Assembly (NCBI RefSeq): GCF_963576615.1 | Contig: NC_088711.1 | Coordinates: 8,550,869-8,614,868, forward strand | From: Watersipora subatra | Taxonomy: Eukaryota; Bryozoa; Gymnolaemata; Cheilostomatida; Watersiporidae | Direction of reading: 5' to 3' | DNA length: 64,000 nt | Part shown: piece after piece, positions 53,301 through 61,408 of the stretch | Position numbering within the stretch: the first letter of the stretch is position 1 | How the letters are laid out: each line of letters starts with the position of its first letter | Made by a program: the position numbers and the translations under genes | The notes under the pieces: generated by a model | Told to the model about the DNA's origin: nothing | Seen by the model: the letters and a program-made list of their open reading frames with translations, nothing else | Database searches by the model: none

Positions 53301-56300
53301 GCCAACATGGCCGATTCTGCTCATCCGGTGGTGTATGCCTACGAACTAGTGCTGGGCACGAGTACTTTTTGGTCAACGGGTTTAGACCCGCCCCCTTCTG
53401 TTCGGGTTTTTCGAGTATCGGGTAGGTAGTAGTGCTAAGCTCGGATATTTCTTTGCCTACAGGTTTTTCGAGTATCGGGTTTGTTGATATGGATTTTATG
53501 TTTAAATTTTCTAAACAGATATATTTTCAAATTTACAAAGCAATTATATTTCTTTTCAATTTATTTATCATTTTCCACAGTTTTTATCGACTGACATTCG
53601 TACTCACAGCGTTAACAGGCGGATTGTTAAACAGTCAAGATAGTCTGGGCCACAGGGAATTTTCGTTTCAACAGGTGGCAGAAGATAGGGTCTATGGTAG
53701 CTTAAAACTTAAGCATGTTCTATGGACCTCTCTGACCTTTTGTAGATGGTGCTCCAAATCTCATAAAAAACTTTTCATTATCGGCTTTTTCCGTTAGTAA
53801 GGCTTGTTGGCTTAGTAAAACTTGGTTATAATTAATTATGTAATCCATAATAGCTAGCTGTGGTAATAAATTTAAACAGAGTTATTAAATTTTCACTGCT
53901 ACGATCGCGAAACTGATGGCAGTTTCTAACAAGGCGATAGCGGAAACGGACTAAGGACCTATGTGTTATCGTCGAAAGCAAACACGCGCTGTATTAAAAA
54001 AGGCATAGATTTGTTTACGAAGCCGATTTGGCTAATTGCGCAAATAAAATTTGATGTAAGTATTTCTACTCACCTTTTAATGACAAGTAATCACTGCTTG
54101 ACTACAATATCTCCGGTAGGTACAGTAAATAAAGTATGAGATGCTTTATTCTATCTATTAAATTAAAGACTCGTTATACCCCATTGTCGTGCCTCCTTAG
54201 CAAAAATGACCCAAAAATGCCCTGTGGGCCCAGACTAAAAGCGCAAGGTGCAATAGACCGAGTTTTTGTTCACACTACCCCACGGATCCGTGTACCAAAA
54301 CCCGAACTCGAAAGTCAAAACCCGAACCCGAAGGACCGGAATAACCGAAATCTCTATTACCCGATACTCGAGAAAAAATAAACCTGCGAGTTCAACGAGT
54401 ATTACTACCCGTACCACGAACCCTTCCGAGCGACCATCGGGCACTGCGTGACTACTAACTCACAAGAACCACCGTTGTAAACCGACTTTGACCATCGCGC
54501 GTTTTTCAAAGTTTGTCGAAATATTACGTAAAACGCATCTAGTAAGCCATTAGGAGCGATTTCACGACGATTTGGCATGATTTTAGCCGTCACGCGTTGT
54601 CACGCAATTTTGGGTCAAATTTTTGACCCAACCAAAAACCATCAAAATATCATCTAAGAGTGTTTTAGAAAGATTTGATGTCATTTTGAAGTATTTTAAC
54701 TCATCACGCGTTTTACTAAAACGGCAACCCGTTTAATAAAACGTGTGCGAAACGGTCGCCGTTTTACTATATCGGTAGCCGCATCGTATAGCGCGTGACG
54801 ATTTACAAGCTAATACAGGTCGAAATTTTTGTCAGGCATGCGTGAATATGACTCCTGACGATGTAGAATACATTTGTAAATATTTTAAAGTTGTTTTAAA
54901 CCGACTTTGACCATCATGCGTTTTTCAAAGTTTGTCGAAATATTACGTAAAACGCATCCAGTAAGCCATTAGGAGCGATTTCACGATGATTTGGCATGAT
55001 TTTAGCCGTCACGCGTTGTCACGCAATTTTGGGTAAATTTTTTGACCCAACCAAAAACCATCAAAATATCATCTAAGAGTGTTTTAGAAAGATTTGATGT
55101 CATTTTGAAGTATTTTAACTCATCACGCGTTTTACTAAAACGGCAACCCGTTTAATAAAACGTGTGCGAAACGGTCGCCGTTTTACTATATCGGTAGCCG
55201 CATCGTATAGCGCGTGACGATTTACAAGCTAATACAGGTCGAAATTTTTGTCAGGCATGCGTGAATATGACTCCTGACGATGTAGAATACATTTGTAAAT
55301 ATTTTAAAGTTGTTTTAAACCGACTTTGACCATCACGCGTTTTTCAGTTTGTCGAAATATTACGTAAAACGCATCCAGTAAGCCATTAGGAGCGATTTCA
55401 CGACGATTTGGCATGATTTTAGCCGTCACGCGTTGTCACGCAATTTTGGGTAAATTTTTTGACCCAACCAAAAACCATCAAAATATCATCTAAGAGTGTT
55501 TTAGAAAGATTTGATGTCATTTTGAAGTATTTTAACTCATCACGCGTTTTACTAAAACGGCAACCCGTTTAGTAAAACGTGTGCGAAACGGTCGCCGTTT
55601 TACTATATCGGTAGCCGCATAGTATAACGCGTGACGGTTTACAAACTAATACATGTCGAAGTTTTTGTCAGGCATGCGTGAATATGACTCCTGACGATGT
55701 AGACTACATTTGTAAGTCTTTTAAAGTCGTTTTAAACCGACTTTGACCATCACGCGTTTTTCAAAGTTTGTCGAAATATTACGTAAAACGCATCCAGTAA
55801 GCCATTAGGAGCGATTTCACGACGATTTGGCATGATTTTAGCCGTCACGCGTTGTCACGCCATTTTTGGTCAAATTTTTGACCCAACCAAAAACCATCAA
55901 AATATCATCTAAGAGTGTTTTAGAAAGATTTGATGTCATTTTGAAGTATTTTAACTCATCACGCGTTTTACTAAAACGGCAACCCGTTTAATAAAACGTG
56001 TGCGAAACGGTCGCCGTTTTACTATATCGGTAGCCGCATAGTATAACGCGTGACGGTTTACAAGCTAATACAGGTCGGTTTTTGTCAGGCATGCGTGAAT
56101 ATTCCTGACGATGTAGACTACATTTGTAAGTCTTTTAAAGTCGTTTTAAACCGACTTTGACCATCACGCGTTTTTCAAAGTTTGTCGAAATATTACGTAA
56201 AACGCATCCAGTAAGCCATAGAGAGCGATTTCACGACGATTTGGCATGATTTTAGCCGTCACGCGTTGTCACGCAATTTTTGGTCAAATTTTTGACCCAA

Positions 56301-57049
56301 CCAAAAACCATCAAAATATCATCTAGGAGTGTTTTAGAAAGATTTGATGTCATTTTGAAGTGTTTTAAATCATCACGCGTTTTACTAAAACGGCAACCCG
56401 TTTAGTAAAACGTGTGCAAAACGGTTGCCGTTTTTACTATAACGTGGCCGTCGTCGTACTAAACGGTCGCCGTTTTTACTAAAACGGTAGTAAAACGCGT
56501 GACGGTTGAATATTTTCAGGCTAATACAGGTCGATTTTTTTTCTAAGCACGGTAAATATGTCTCCTGACTACGTAGAATCAATTTTTAAGTGTTTCTAAA
56601 CAATTTTAATACATTTTGATCAAATTTTTTTCTCAAAAAATTTTTTGGTCAGTCGAGATATTACGTAGAATGCATCCGGTTAGCCATTGGGAACGATTTT
56701 ATGACGATTCTGGACGATTTTAGCCATCACGCGTTGTCACGAAAATTTTTTGACCCTACTGAAAACCATCAAAATATCATCTATGAGTGTTCTAGAATGC
56801 TTCTACGTTATTTATAAGTGTTTTTGACCATCACGCCTCGTCACGCGTTTTACTAAACTCGCCCAAACACATGTAGTTACAAGACATATATGTAGGAACT
56901 GCGACTGAGAGCTAACTTTACTATACCCAAAAATATTACAGAGTTGAATTAAGCAATGTAAAAACAAACCTTGGATTAAAATGAGGCTGTGCACAACCAT
57001 AATATAATAGCTTATGCATCCGCCAGCAACCTTTAGATTTTGTACTCAT
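20254..57049 (-). CDS. PTCD3: Mitoribosomal small-subunit PPR protein mS39
   Basis: Exons in transcript order: 57049-56970 (tentative), 37198-37100, 35880-35835, 34563-34492, 33289-33185, 31078-30964, 28582-28453, 28067-27919, 27519-27437, 27349-27199, 26672-26535, 25514-25486, 24920-24814, 23399-23321, 22501-22411, 22145-22063, 21835-21687, 21135-21018, 20379-20254. Every junction is GT-AG and phases agree, giving about 649 aa (human 689). Orthology rests on colinear matches such as GIRPNLETFNNLL, MKRCGIEPSAASY, DPADCAFLKSAM and LLDLLCRYN. PPR helices span about residues 216-520. The protein is part of the mitochondrial small subunit and helps bind mRNA. Exon 1 encodes a basic N-terminus suited to a transit peptide; its phase fits, but it has no conservation support. 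Confidence 0.92.
22206..22380. repeat. 48-bp minisatellite in a PTCD3 intron
   Basis: About 3.5 units containing ACTACACCCAAGATGGTACA, between exons 22063-22145 and 22411-22501. Confidence 0.88.
22622..23255 (-). repeat. SINE-A copy, split by an insertion
   Basis: The two halves (22622-22661 and 23075-23255) together match the other SINE-A copies. The minus strand shows GAGTGGCGCAGATGGTAG (A-box-like) and a weak B box near AGTTCAATTCC. Interrupted by the element at 22662-23074. Confidence 0.75.
22662..23074. mobile_element. PIF/Harbinger-type MITE, 413 bp
   Basis: Flanked by TAA on both sides (22659-22661, 23075-23077). The inverted ends share a CACACTA core (AGACTAGTCCACACTA versus GGTTGGTTCACACTA) and further internal matches such as TACGTCGG/TATGTCGG. 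A 3-bp TAA duplication is typical of PIF/Harbinger. No transposase. It was inserted into an existing SINE-A copy. Confidence 0.7.
24080..24560 (-). pseudogene. Non-LTR retrotransposon 3' end remnant
   Basis: Minus-strand translation of 24490-24220 gives the end of an RT protein: LTPKLRLGILAHSSFYSD, HSYATRYSSYALPYPKS, then after one TGA SIWNDLPISISYIENS and ALKRHLLDSLGWL before a stop. IWNDLPISI and the basic end are typical of CR1/L2-type elements. Below 24220 lies a 3' UTR with a TA-rich tail. In a PTCD3 intron, 5'-truncated. Confidence 0.75.
25170..25440. repeat. 23-bp minisatellite in a PTCD3 intron
   Basis: About eleven imperfect units around GTAGGTAGATCTATGCTA, alternating CTACCAGT and CTATCAGT variants. 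It ends about 45 bp from the 29-bp micro-exon at 25486. Confidence 0.88.
26165..26372 (-). repeat. SINE-A copy
   Basis: Matches the 10735 and 23090 copies, including CCCAGTCAAGCGCGCTACCA and the AATAATTGTGC block; shortly before it, at about 26130, is a SINE-B-like end CGTGCAACACCGGGCATCC. In a PTCD3 intron. Confidence 0.7.
26795..26885. repeat. 18-bp tandem repeat
   Basis: Five units of TACTGGTTAGCTAGGTTC with drift, in the PTCD3 intron between 26672 and 27199. Confidence 0.85.
28885..29732 (-). repeat. SINE-B-related long copy
   Basis: Begins in (TA)n and TTTCTCAAAG like the 31637 copy, has a tRNA-like core on the minus strand (TAGCTCAGTGGTTAAGTGCG, then GAGTTCAAATTC), and ends with TTATTACCCGGGCAACACCG. 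Its high-coordinate part also matches 62245-62345 in reverse, so it is a longer variant of the family. Confidence 0.6.
29733..30152 (-). repeat. SINE-B full-length copy
   Basis: About 420 bp, reverse orientation of the 9268 copy: tRNA-like core near 29820-29890, AGCTTATTAGTAAG-like middle, end ATACCCGTGCAACGCTGG. In a PTCD3 intron, next to another copy. Confidence 0.7.
30559..30630. repeat. Palindrome with 32-bp arms
   Basis: Arms 30559-30590 and 30599-30630 differ at one position, with an 8-nt centre. Arms contain ATACAGGCCTGTAT, a motif also seen near 30240 and 38567. Confidence 0.9.
31637..32042 (-). repeat. SINE-B full-length copy
   Basis: Begins with (TA)n and TTTCTCAAAG, tRNA-like core around 31750-31800, ends with GGGGCAACGCCGGG. 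Same order as the 29733 copy. In a PTCD3 intron. Confidence 0.7.
33318..33790. repeat. 36-37-bp minisatellite in a PTCD3 intron
   Basis: About 12 units containing AACATCACCATCCC and CAGTTGACACCTGCT, with variant units lacking part of the middle. It starts about 30 bp from the acceptor of the exon ending at 33289. Confidence 0.92.
34008..34400. repeat. 26-bp minisatellite in a PTCD3 intron
   Basis: About 15 units of AGTTAGAACTAACAACCAGC plus TACAGT, with few differences between copies. It ends about 90 bp from the exon at 34492. Confidence 0.94.
34799..35201. mobile_element. hAT-type MITE, 387 bp
   Basis: Body 34807-35193, flanked by the 8-bp direct repeat ATCTAGAT (34799-34806, 35194-35201). 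Termini share CAGTGGTTCCCAACT in inverted orientation, the classic hAT/Charlie-like end. No transposase. In a PTCD3 intron. Confidence 0.92.
35330..35470. repeat. Degenerate ~60-bp tandem repeat
   Basis: Two to three imperfect units sharing GAGTTACAGATT/ACTTACAGATT and GGCAG..CAGC..TTG.A blocks. Confidence 0.55.
35966..36772 (+). mobile_element. pogo/Tigger-type element, decayed
   Basis: Body 35968-36770 between TA dinucleotides; inverted ends CCATAAATTCCGGCGTAC and CCGTAAATTCCAGCATGT. Between about 36075 and 36300 the + strand encodes SKNTTLFVPSTIRTTINK and VLVKTTKHEKQCFTILLA, matching the DDE region of pogo/Tigger transposases (the ...VKTTGHEK..FTV.L block). Frames are broken afterwards and it is far too short for a full transposase. 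It is an internally deleted copy in a PTCD3 intron. Confidence 0.82.
37369..38344. mobile_element. TTAA-type MITE, copy 1, with extended inverted ends
   Basis: Core 37423-38285 is flanked by TTAA and has long inverted ends starting AGGTTGATTTGCAAC and AGGTTGACTTGCACAG. The inverted symmetry continues about 55 bp past the TTAA on both sides (TAGAACCAAGCCATAAGTTG at 37369 and its complement ending at 38344), which copy 2 shows only as flank. The TTAA duplication suggests piggyBac or Kolobok. No transposase. Confidence 0.8.
38349..40769. mobile_element. TTAA-type MITE, copy 2, split by a nested element
   Basis: Body 38353-40765 flanked by TTAA (38349-38352, 40766-40769). Removing the nested element and one TA leaves about 879 bp, close to the 863-bp core of copy 1, with the same ~150-bp inverted ends. 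The right TTAA abuts non-LTR coding sequence. Confidence 0.87.
38429..39964. mobile_element. TA-type DNA element nested in MITE copy 2
   Basis: Body 38431-39962 (1532 bp), flanked by TA; perfect inverted ends CCCTAGGACACTTA. The host MITE reads through exactly (GTTG-TA-GGTGC) when it is removed. A 103-codon + strand open stretch (39202-39513) contains MAKQIKITSFFGK and an acidic run; I do not recognise it. Tc1/mariner affinity is inferred from the TA duplication only. Confidence 0.85.
40770..43470 (+). pseudogene. Degenerate non-LTR retrotransposon (endonuclease + RT)
   Basis: In order on the + strand, through many stops and shifts: endonuclease pieces GGGVLIAL (about 40780), VTGDFNLPEIQWPGQT (about 40990), ENTLDLVLSSMEI and STSDHFYVHFEV (about 41130-41220); the 41148-41555 open stretch; RT pieces NPFKVAGQDGLRISLLKH (about 41910), FADDALLYSQIES (about 42560), YPGVIIDNKLNFN (about 42790), LEYASTVWSSF (about 42950). 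The 142-codon stretch 42948-43376 is the C-terminal tail. The 3' end ATTAATTAAATTGACTTGAC resembles L2/CR1-type tails. TTAA MITE copy 2 abuts its left end. In PTCD3 intron 1. Confidence 0.88.
43650..45862 (+). repeat. Left inverted arm: 419-bp tandem repeats
   Basis: The same GCACACGTTTTA point recurs at 44103, 44521, 44940, 45359 and 45778: spacing 418, 419, 419, 419. The outermost ~450 bp is a diverged version of the unit. Units are rich in ACGCGT and in paired motifs such as AAACGGCGACCGTTT and TTTTAGTAAAACGCGTGA. No coding potential. Confidence 0.95.
46857..47430 (-). pseudogene. P-element-type (THAP-family) transposase, C-terminal fragment
   Basis: An apparent exon starts at 47430 after TTTTGTTTAG and reads GWNNNPSVTQFKATCRKF, then SGNVSARDEIL, matching the GG(W/Y)NDNP..QF block of P-element transposases. 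After a frameshift near 47250 the frame ending at 46860 gives FNIAGYTVRMLTRVLSC and LLELQNNGGLVRPSDGVI, equivalent to the IAG(F/Y)VVRKL..C and RGGL..PS landmarks near the C-terminus of the family. Upstream catalytic parts are not found; the stretch above 47508 is occupied by a MITE fragment and the Gypsy remnant. The product is not functional as it stands. Confidence 0.72.
47505..47820. mobile_element. TTAA-type MITE fragment, copy 3
   Basis: Carries the same end as copies 1 and 2 (CATTACAGTTATTTGGCATC-like block at about 47530, AATGTGATTACAAGC at about 47606) followed by a shortened interior; the second terminus is incomplete. It adjoins the end of the Gypsy remnant. Confidence 0.75.
47820..50956 (-). 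pseudogene. Degenerate GC-rich Gypsy-type retroelement
   Basis: Read from 50956 downward. Gag begins MSEPGSSQKAEPS, has one TAG at about 50820, then AVEVTAWLSRYERLCELEHI. Two CCHC knuckles, CFRCGGPHRVKDC (about 50200) and CFQCSSAEHFVWDC (about 50090), lie in different frames. Protease: CLVDTGSEQTQVS (about 49735). RT: ERYCAEIERWISKGWLKRW, DYHELNAFV, GVVDLKFAYLQIHV, then HYIDDIVVQ with the catalytic YIDD (about 48745). RNase H: VVVWTDASSLGLGVAVEVDG and HINVAELEAV, to AVDSLTVVNWMSN. No integrase and no LTRs are seen, so it is 3'-truncated, with several frameshifts. Base composition is clearly more GC-rich than everything around it. Confidence 0.88.
50957..54477. other. Unassigned right interior of the 13.2-kb element
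   Basis: About 51700-51770 is a tRNA-like SINE relic on the minus strand (A-box-like TAGTGAATCGG, B-box-like GAGTTCAAATCC). At 53350-54450 CGAGTATCGGGT-type motifs occur near both ends in opposite orientation, perhaps an eroded hAT-like element starting near GTGCTGGGCACGAGTA. No complete gene is visible; a possible gene fragment at 51880-52625 is listed separately. Confidence 0.45.
51880..52625 (-). pseudogene. Possible two-exon gene fragment, unrecognised
   Basis: Minus strand from an ATG at about 52623: MASSSSDHYSELSEQLLVKD, stop, then MAKADRRQQRFAAEEDRME followed by a good donor (GTAAAT) at about 52490. An acceptor near 52046 opens a stretch with ARLECVLDDVLFEFVAVDEF. One frame shows QCGNCHK; together this faintly recalls the P2RX7-type cysteine-rich domain carried by some transposons, but only by mixing frames. 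It could be the 5' part of the element's own gene. Confidence 0.25.
54478..56861 (-). repeat. Right inverted arm: 419-bp tandem repeats
   Basis: ACGGCAACCC recurs at 54721, 55140, 55557, 55976 and 56390: spacing 419, 417, 419 and 414. Inverted relative to the left arm, with the same diverged outer unit. The inner units of this arm differ slightly from the left-arm units while resembling each other, suggesting homogenisation within arms. Confidence 0.95.
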
Positions 57050-58922
57050 TTTGCTTGTATAAAGCACCACCGTCTCGTTTTTTTACGTAAACGTGACAAC
57101 TTGGTTCGCGACAATAGCCTTTAAACTTACGGAATTGTGTAGTGAGGTGCATAGGTCTAAAAGGGGCCATCGGTCATTTGTTCACAGTAGCAAATGGTCC
57201 GCAATGTGCAATAGCATATCTGCACATGGCCAAATTCATGCAAGTTCGTAGAATCAGATTTCCTTCGACAGCAAAATAATAAAATTCATTTTTCCAGCAA
57301 TTAAATGGTCAACGGTAGTCACCACACACTGCAATGAATGCATTTTAGTTTCGCGTAATAAAATGCTTTTTTGCTGTAAAATTAAGCTCAATGCTGTTAT
57401 TTCAAGCATTTGCATCGCAACTTTGCATATTATCGCCATTACTACAAGTTCATCTTTAATGAGTCAAACTATTGGTACCACGGTTAGGCCTTTGTTCTAC
57501 TGCTCTGTTAAATCGTCTTACGTTACTGTCCACTTATTAATGAAAGCTTGCATTGTTTGGTGGCGATGAGTGCGCTCTCCATTTTAATAGTTCAGTCTAA
57601 TTAGTTATATTTTTTGTCATTTGCTAAAGCATTTAAACCTTATTTAAAATAGCAACTGTTGGCCGGTTTTGCTCAGCAGAACTACAATATTGCGTAAATG
57701 TATTGACTTACAACTGCTAATTGGGGTACGCTCATATCTGTGTAGAGTTTCTATGACTGCTGCTCTCTAAGACATGCCTATATTTTTAAAACAGATTAGA
57801 AAACAAAGACAATGTAATTGCTCGACGTACACGTATCAAGCAAAGGAAGCTAGTATTAGTTTTTTAATATAAAATACAACAACTGAGTTATTTAACTCTT
57901 ACCTAAACAAGGATAGTTTTACTAAAGCAAACTCAAAAAACAAACGCAAATTCTGTTGCACAGAGATTTATATGCAAACATACAGGCGAGTAAGTTTAAC
58001 TGAGCCTAAGATAAATAATTGTTCTGAATCGTTGGACAACAGACGGGTGAAATTGGTCATAATTTTTTTAGTGAAATTTTGGGCGGTGATATTGACATGG
58101 TTGTTGAAGTTAGGGTTAGTGGTAGCAGTTTACCAGGGGATGCTATGCCTCTCGCATTCTACAACCGTTTTGACCGCTACTATCTACCTGTTAAAACTGA
58201 CCAGCTTAAGTGGTTTTTCTGGCTTGGTGCAGTATGAAAACTGCATAGGTACCGAGATCCAGCAGATATTTAGGATAAAATGAATTCTGCTGTAATTTTT
58301 ACCTTTTTGGAGAAATGGTGCGGACAATTTTAAACTAAACTGACTTTGTCTAGATTTATATAATTGATGGGAACAACGATTAAATACAATTAACTGAAAA
58401 TTACTTCAAGAATATAATAGAAAGAGAAAAGCTACTACCATGCGGTATTACTTGCAATCTAACAGATAAGGTCACTCAATGCAGCGCATTTTTTCTATTT
58501 GATATATTTTACGCTTCAGAACCAAAGCTTAAAATTGCACATTACTATAATTTTGTGGGATTAGGTGTTGATTTGGCTGTCAAAATCAAAATAATCTTGC
58601 AACTATTGTTTCAGCACAAATTAACTTGTTATGAAACGAAAGCCAGCGAATCATCTACTAACTTGCAATCTATTTATAGACAGCAATCATTAAGTGGGTG
58701 GTTGTGCAGGTGCCCCTCAATGCACTTGATTATTAATTACGTTCAGGCTAGTCTGCTTTTTTTAGTTCTGTGGCTTAAGTTTCAGGTCCAATACATAACT
58801 CATTCCAGTTTCACCTTATGAATCTTGTGAATGCTTTGGATATTGTGGAAACTATATATCATGTATATACCACACTAATACAGTCTAATGATTGATTTGC
58901 CTGTCGCTAGTGTGATCACCTA
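57050..58922. other. 5' side of PTCD3; intergenic
   Basis: Should contain the PTCD3 promoter if exon 1 at 56970-57049 is right. Open stretches at 57972-58283 and 58555-58821 lack recognisable domains or splice partners. Nothing else seen. Confidence 0.45.
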
Positions 58923-59984
58923 CAGTGGTGTGCAAAATTATGGCAACCCCTTTGCAAATTGTTGGCCGAGAGCATCTCTTGTCTCATATCTCATCCCAAA
59001 CTAGCCTAATTCCCTACATCTATATATCACTTTGAAGCTAATTATATGATCTTTTCATCTAATTTGGTTAAATTATTTGTTTCATTGTTTACGGAAAGTT
59101 AAAGAGCTTAATTTGCTTCCAGTCCACAAACTCACTGTAAACTTTTCACTCGCTTAATCACCCCAAACAGAGTCTTTGAAGTATTCTAATCTGCTCAATG
59201 TTGTACAGAATGTTAGAGACATGTAAGAAATTTATCAACAATGCAAAACTGTCTCAAATCCATCTCAACAATGACCAGTTGGCTTTAAAAGTCTGCTGGC
59301 AATGACCAGTGAATACATTTTAAAATTCTCTCACAACATGAGGTTGGCCGATGAGAAAAGAGCTTTAATCATTCACCTTCTCTAGCAAGGGGAATCAAAC
59401 AAGCGGATTGCTAAGGAGGTTCAATGTTCCATGAAAAGTGTTGCTGGACTTGTCAACAGATGGAAGTCGACAGGCACGACAGATAATCGTAAAGGCAGAG
59501 GGAGAAAACGCAAAAGCACTACCAGAGACAACTGCAGTTTGGTGCGACTTTCACTTTCTGACAGAAAGAAAACCAGCACTGACCTGCGACGAGAATGAAG
59601 AGAGTCTACTAGAGTAAAAGCCTCATCTTCATTAGTGAGGAGAAGACTACTTAAAAATGGATTGAGAGGATGTAAAACAAGACGAAAGCCCCTGCTTTCA
59701 GAAAAGCAGAGAAAGACACGTTTGGCATGGGCAAAGATTCATTGCTCCTGGACCGAAAAAACAGTGGCATAGAGTACTTTTCAGTGTTCTATCAACCTTA
59801 ACTCTACAGAATCATGCAGGAAATAGTTATTTGAGGAGGAGACCAGGTGAAAAGTTCAAGCTTCGGTGTATTTAGCCTACGGTGAAGCATCCCAAATCCG
59901 CGGCAGCATGCCAAGGCAGTGTCACGCTGCCACCAGAAATAAAGGCTGGCCAACAAAGTACTAGACCTCAATTTAAAACCCAAT
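58921..59984 (+). pseudogene. Tc1-type transposon remnant
   Basis: Left end: TA followed by CAGTGGTGTGCAAAATTATGG at 58923, a typical Tc1 terminus. From 59340 the + strand encodes the paired HTH DNA-binding part of a Tc1 transposase through several stops: SNKRIAKEVQCSMKSVAGLV, NRWKSTGTTDNRKGRGRKRK, VRRRLLKNGLRGCKTRRKP, RKTRLAWAKIHCSW. The DDE part is largely lost and I find no matching right terminus, so the 3' half is deleted or rearranged. Confidence 0.82.
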
Positions 59985-60000
59985 GGCCCTTTTCAGGGCC
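59985..60000 (+). promoter_or_regulatory. Histone-mRNA-type 3' stem-loop, isolated
   Basis: GGCCCTTTTCAGGGCC: six-bp stem, four-base loop, followed by ACCA. This fits the metazoan replication-dependent histone 3' end consensus (GGYYCU-UHUH-ARRRCC then ACCA); a purine-rich CAAGAA follows 14 nt later where a downstream element would sit. No histone coding sequence is visible just upstream, where Tc1 remnant lies. Confidence 0.6.
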
Positions 60001-60030
60001 ACCATCACTTGTACCAAGAATTTAGTTTGT

Positions 60031-61408
60031 AAGTTTTCCTCAATTAAGCAATGTTCAATGCTAAACCAGTTCGAGCACTTTTACTATAGCGACAAGTTTT
60101 CCACCATTAGAAATATATTTTTTAGTTATGAAAAAGCAGTTGAAATGTGCTAGAATTAAAATGTATCTTTGAATTGCCCACAAATTTCTGCGCAAAATGA
60201 TGTATAACATTGCCTAGTTTTATTGATTTTAAGCACAAAAAATACCAATGAAACGTGACGCTTGTCAAATTGTGCCATGGCCCAATAATATATGGGCCAT
60301 TGACCATGGCCCATATATTATTTGTTGGAGCTTTCAAACTGTTTTATTAGAAGTATGTTTGTGTACCATCTGTTATACTTCAGCTTATACTATTGTCATT
60401 AAAAAACATCAAACAAATTATTGCTCGCTAATCTACGCAATCAAATTCAATATTTTAAGCCCTATTTTGGCCTAATTTTGCTACTGACCTCTAAATCACT
60501 AACCTTGCTGAGGCAAGTAATTCAACCTAGTTTTTGTAATAACCCCAGCAATGAATTTTTCTGAGGAAGAATATTTGTATTGTCTGAGCAGTCAGCTCAC
60601 ATGTATACAATCACATATTTGCTACCCGGTATTTTTTCTTTAGTTACAGCTGCTATTCTGTGACGTGTTGTACAATTTTATGAGACTTAACATTGCGTAT
60701 AGGAAAATTTAGGAAAAAAATAGGAAGCTTGAAATTTTAATCTTTGGTTGGTCGAAAATTATAACAACATTCCAGCCTATTAATTTTGGTTCAAATTACC
60801 AACTATCTAGTTAGCCGTAAAATTGGCAGTCCTCGGATGTGACTCATCACACATAACGTGAGCCAAGGAAACAGTCTAAATGTAATTTTAGTGTTTGTTG
60901 AAAAAATTTGCTGTTTCTTACAACTTGCAAGAATCTTTTGTTATACCTATTTTAATAGGTTTTGCGAGTCATAGATGACATTATATCTTTGGTCAATGAA
61001 TACATTGGACCAGCATTTCAGCGTTCTGCTCAGCATTTTGAGTGCACTAAATTGTTTTCTATTAAAAAAGAGTACAAGATGAACCTTTTGAAAACTCATT
61101 TATCTCGGAATATCGACCCTTTTGTAGTGGATAAATCAATAGTACATGTATTTAGTGATTCATTTGAAGTGCTTATCAAGCTGTTTTTGTTCTAGTCTAT
61201 AATTTTTGGAGACTCATCTTTTTGTCAACAAAAGAAATAAATACCGATTCTGTGTTGACGGAGTGTTAAAACAGATTATGCAAGTTATCAGAAAGATGTC
61301 AGTTCGTTCTTATTGGTAAACCACAGTTTAAAATACCAAAAAGATGCTTTTGCTGTGGCGTGTTACCGAGTTGACTTAATTGAACCTTGTTGCAGCACCT
61401 TGTATCAA
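60031..61408. other. Upstream of SLC25A21; one unexplained open stretch
   Basis: Contains a palindrome (60284-60300 with 60306-60322, arms AATAATATATGGGCCAT). At 60961-61195, after an acceptor-like TTTTAATAG, the + strand is open for about 78 codons (RVIDDIISLVNEYIGPAFQR, then SRNIDPFVVDKSIVHVF). It looks coding-like, but I recognise no family and find no partner exons. Confidence 0.4.

Larger units (their letters stand above)
43641..56870 (-). mobile_element. 13.2-kb P-type DNA transposon with 419-bp-repeat arms
   Basis: Element 43650-56861, flanked by the 9-bp direct repeat CCCAAACAC (43641-43649, 56862-56870). Ends are CGGGTTTAGTAAAACGCG and, inverted, CGAGTTTAGTAAAACGCG. Left arm 43650-45862 and right arm 54478-56861 are inverted copies; the outer ~450 bp differ by only a few bases and an 8-bp duplication at the left tip. 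Inside are a P-element-type transposase fragment (46857-47430), a TTAA-MITE fragment, a Gypsy remnant and unassigned sequence. P elements usually duplicate 8 bp and Mutator-type 9, so the superfamily rests on the transposase fragment. In PTCD3 intron 1 if exon 1 is right. Confidence 0.85.

Noticed and set aside
53345-54460. Complete hAT-like element
   Set aside because: Similar motifs near both ends, but no matching 8-bp target duplication and poor terminal symmetry.
60740-60775. Right terminus of the Tc1 remnant
   Set aside because: The similar GAAAATTATAACAAC is in direct, not inverted, orientation to the left end.
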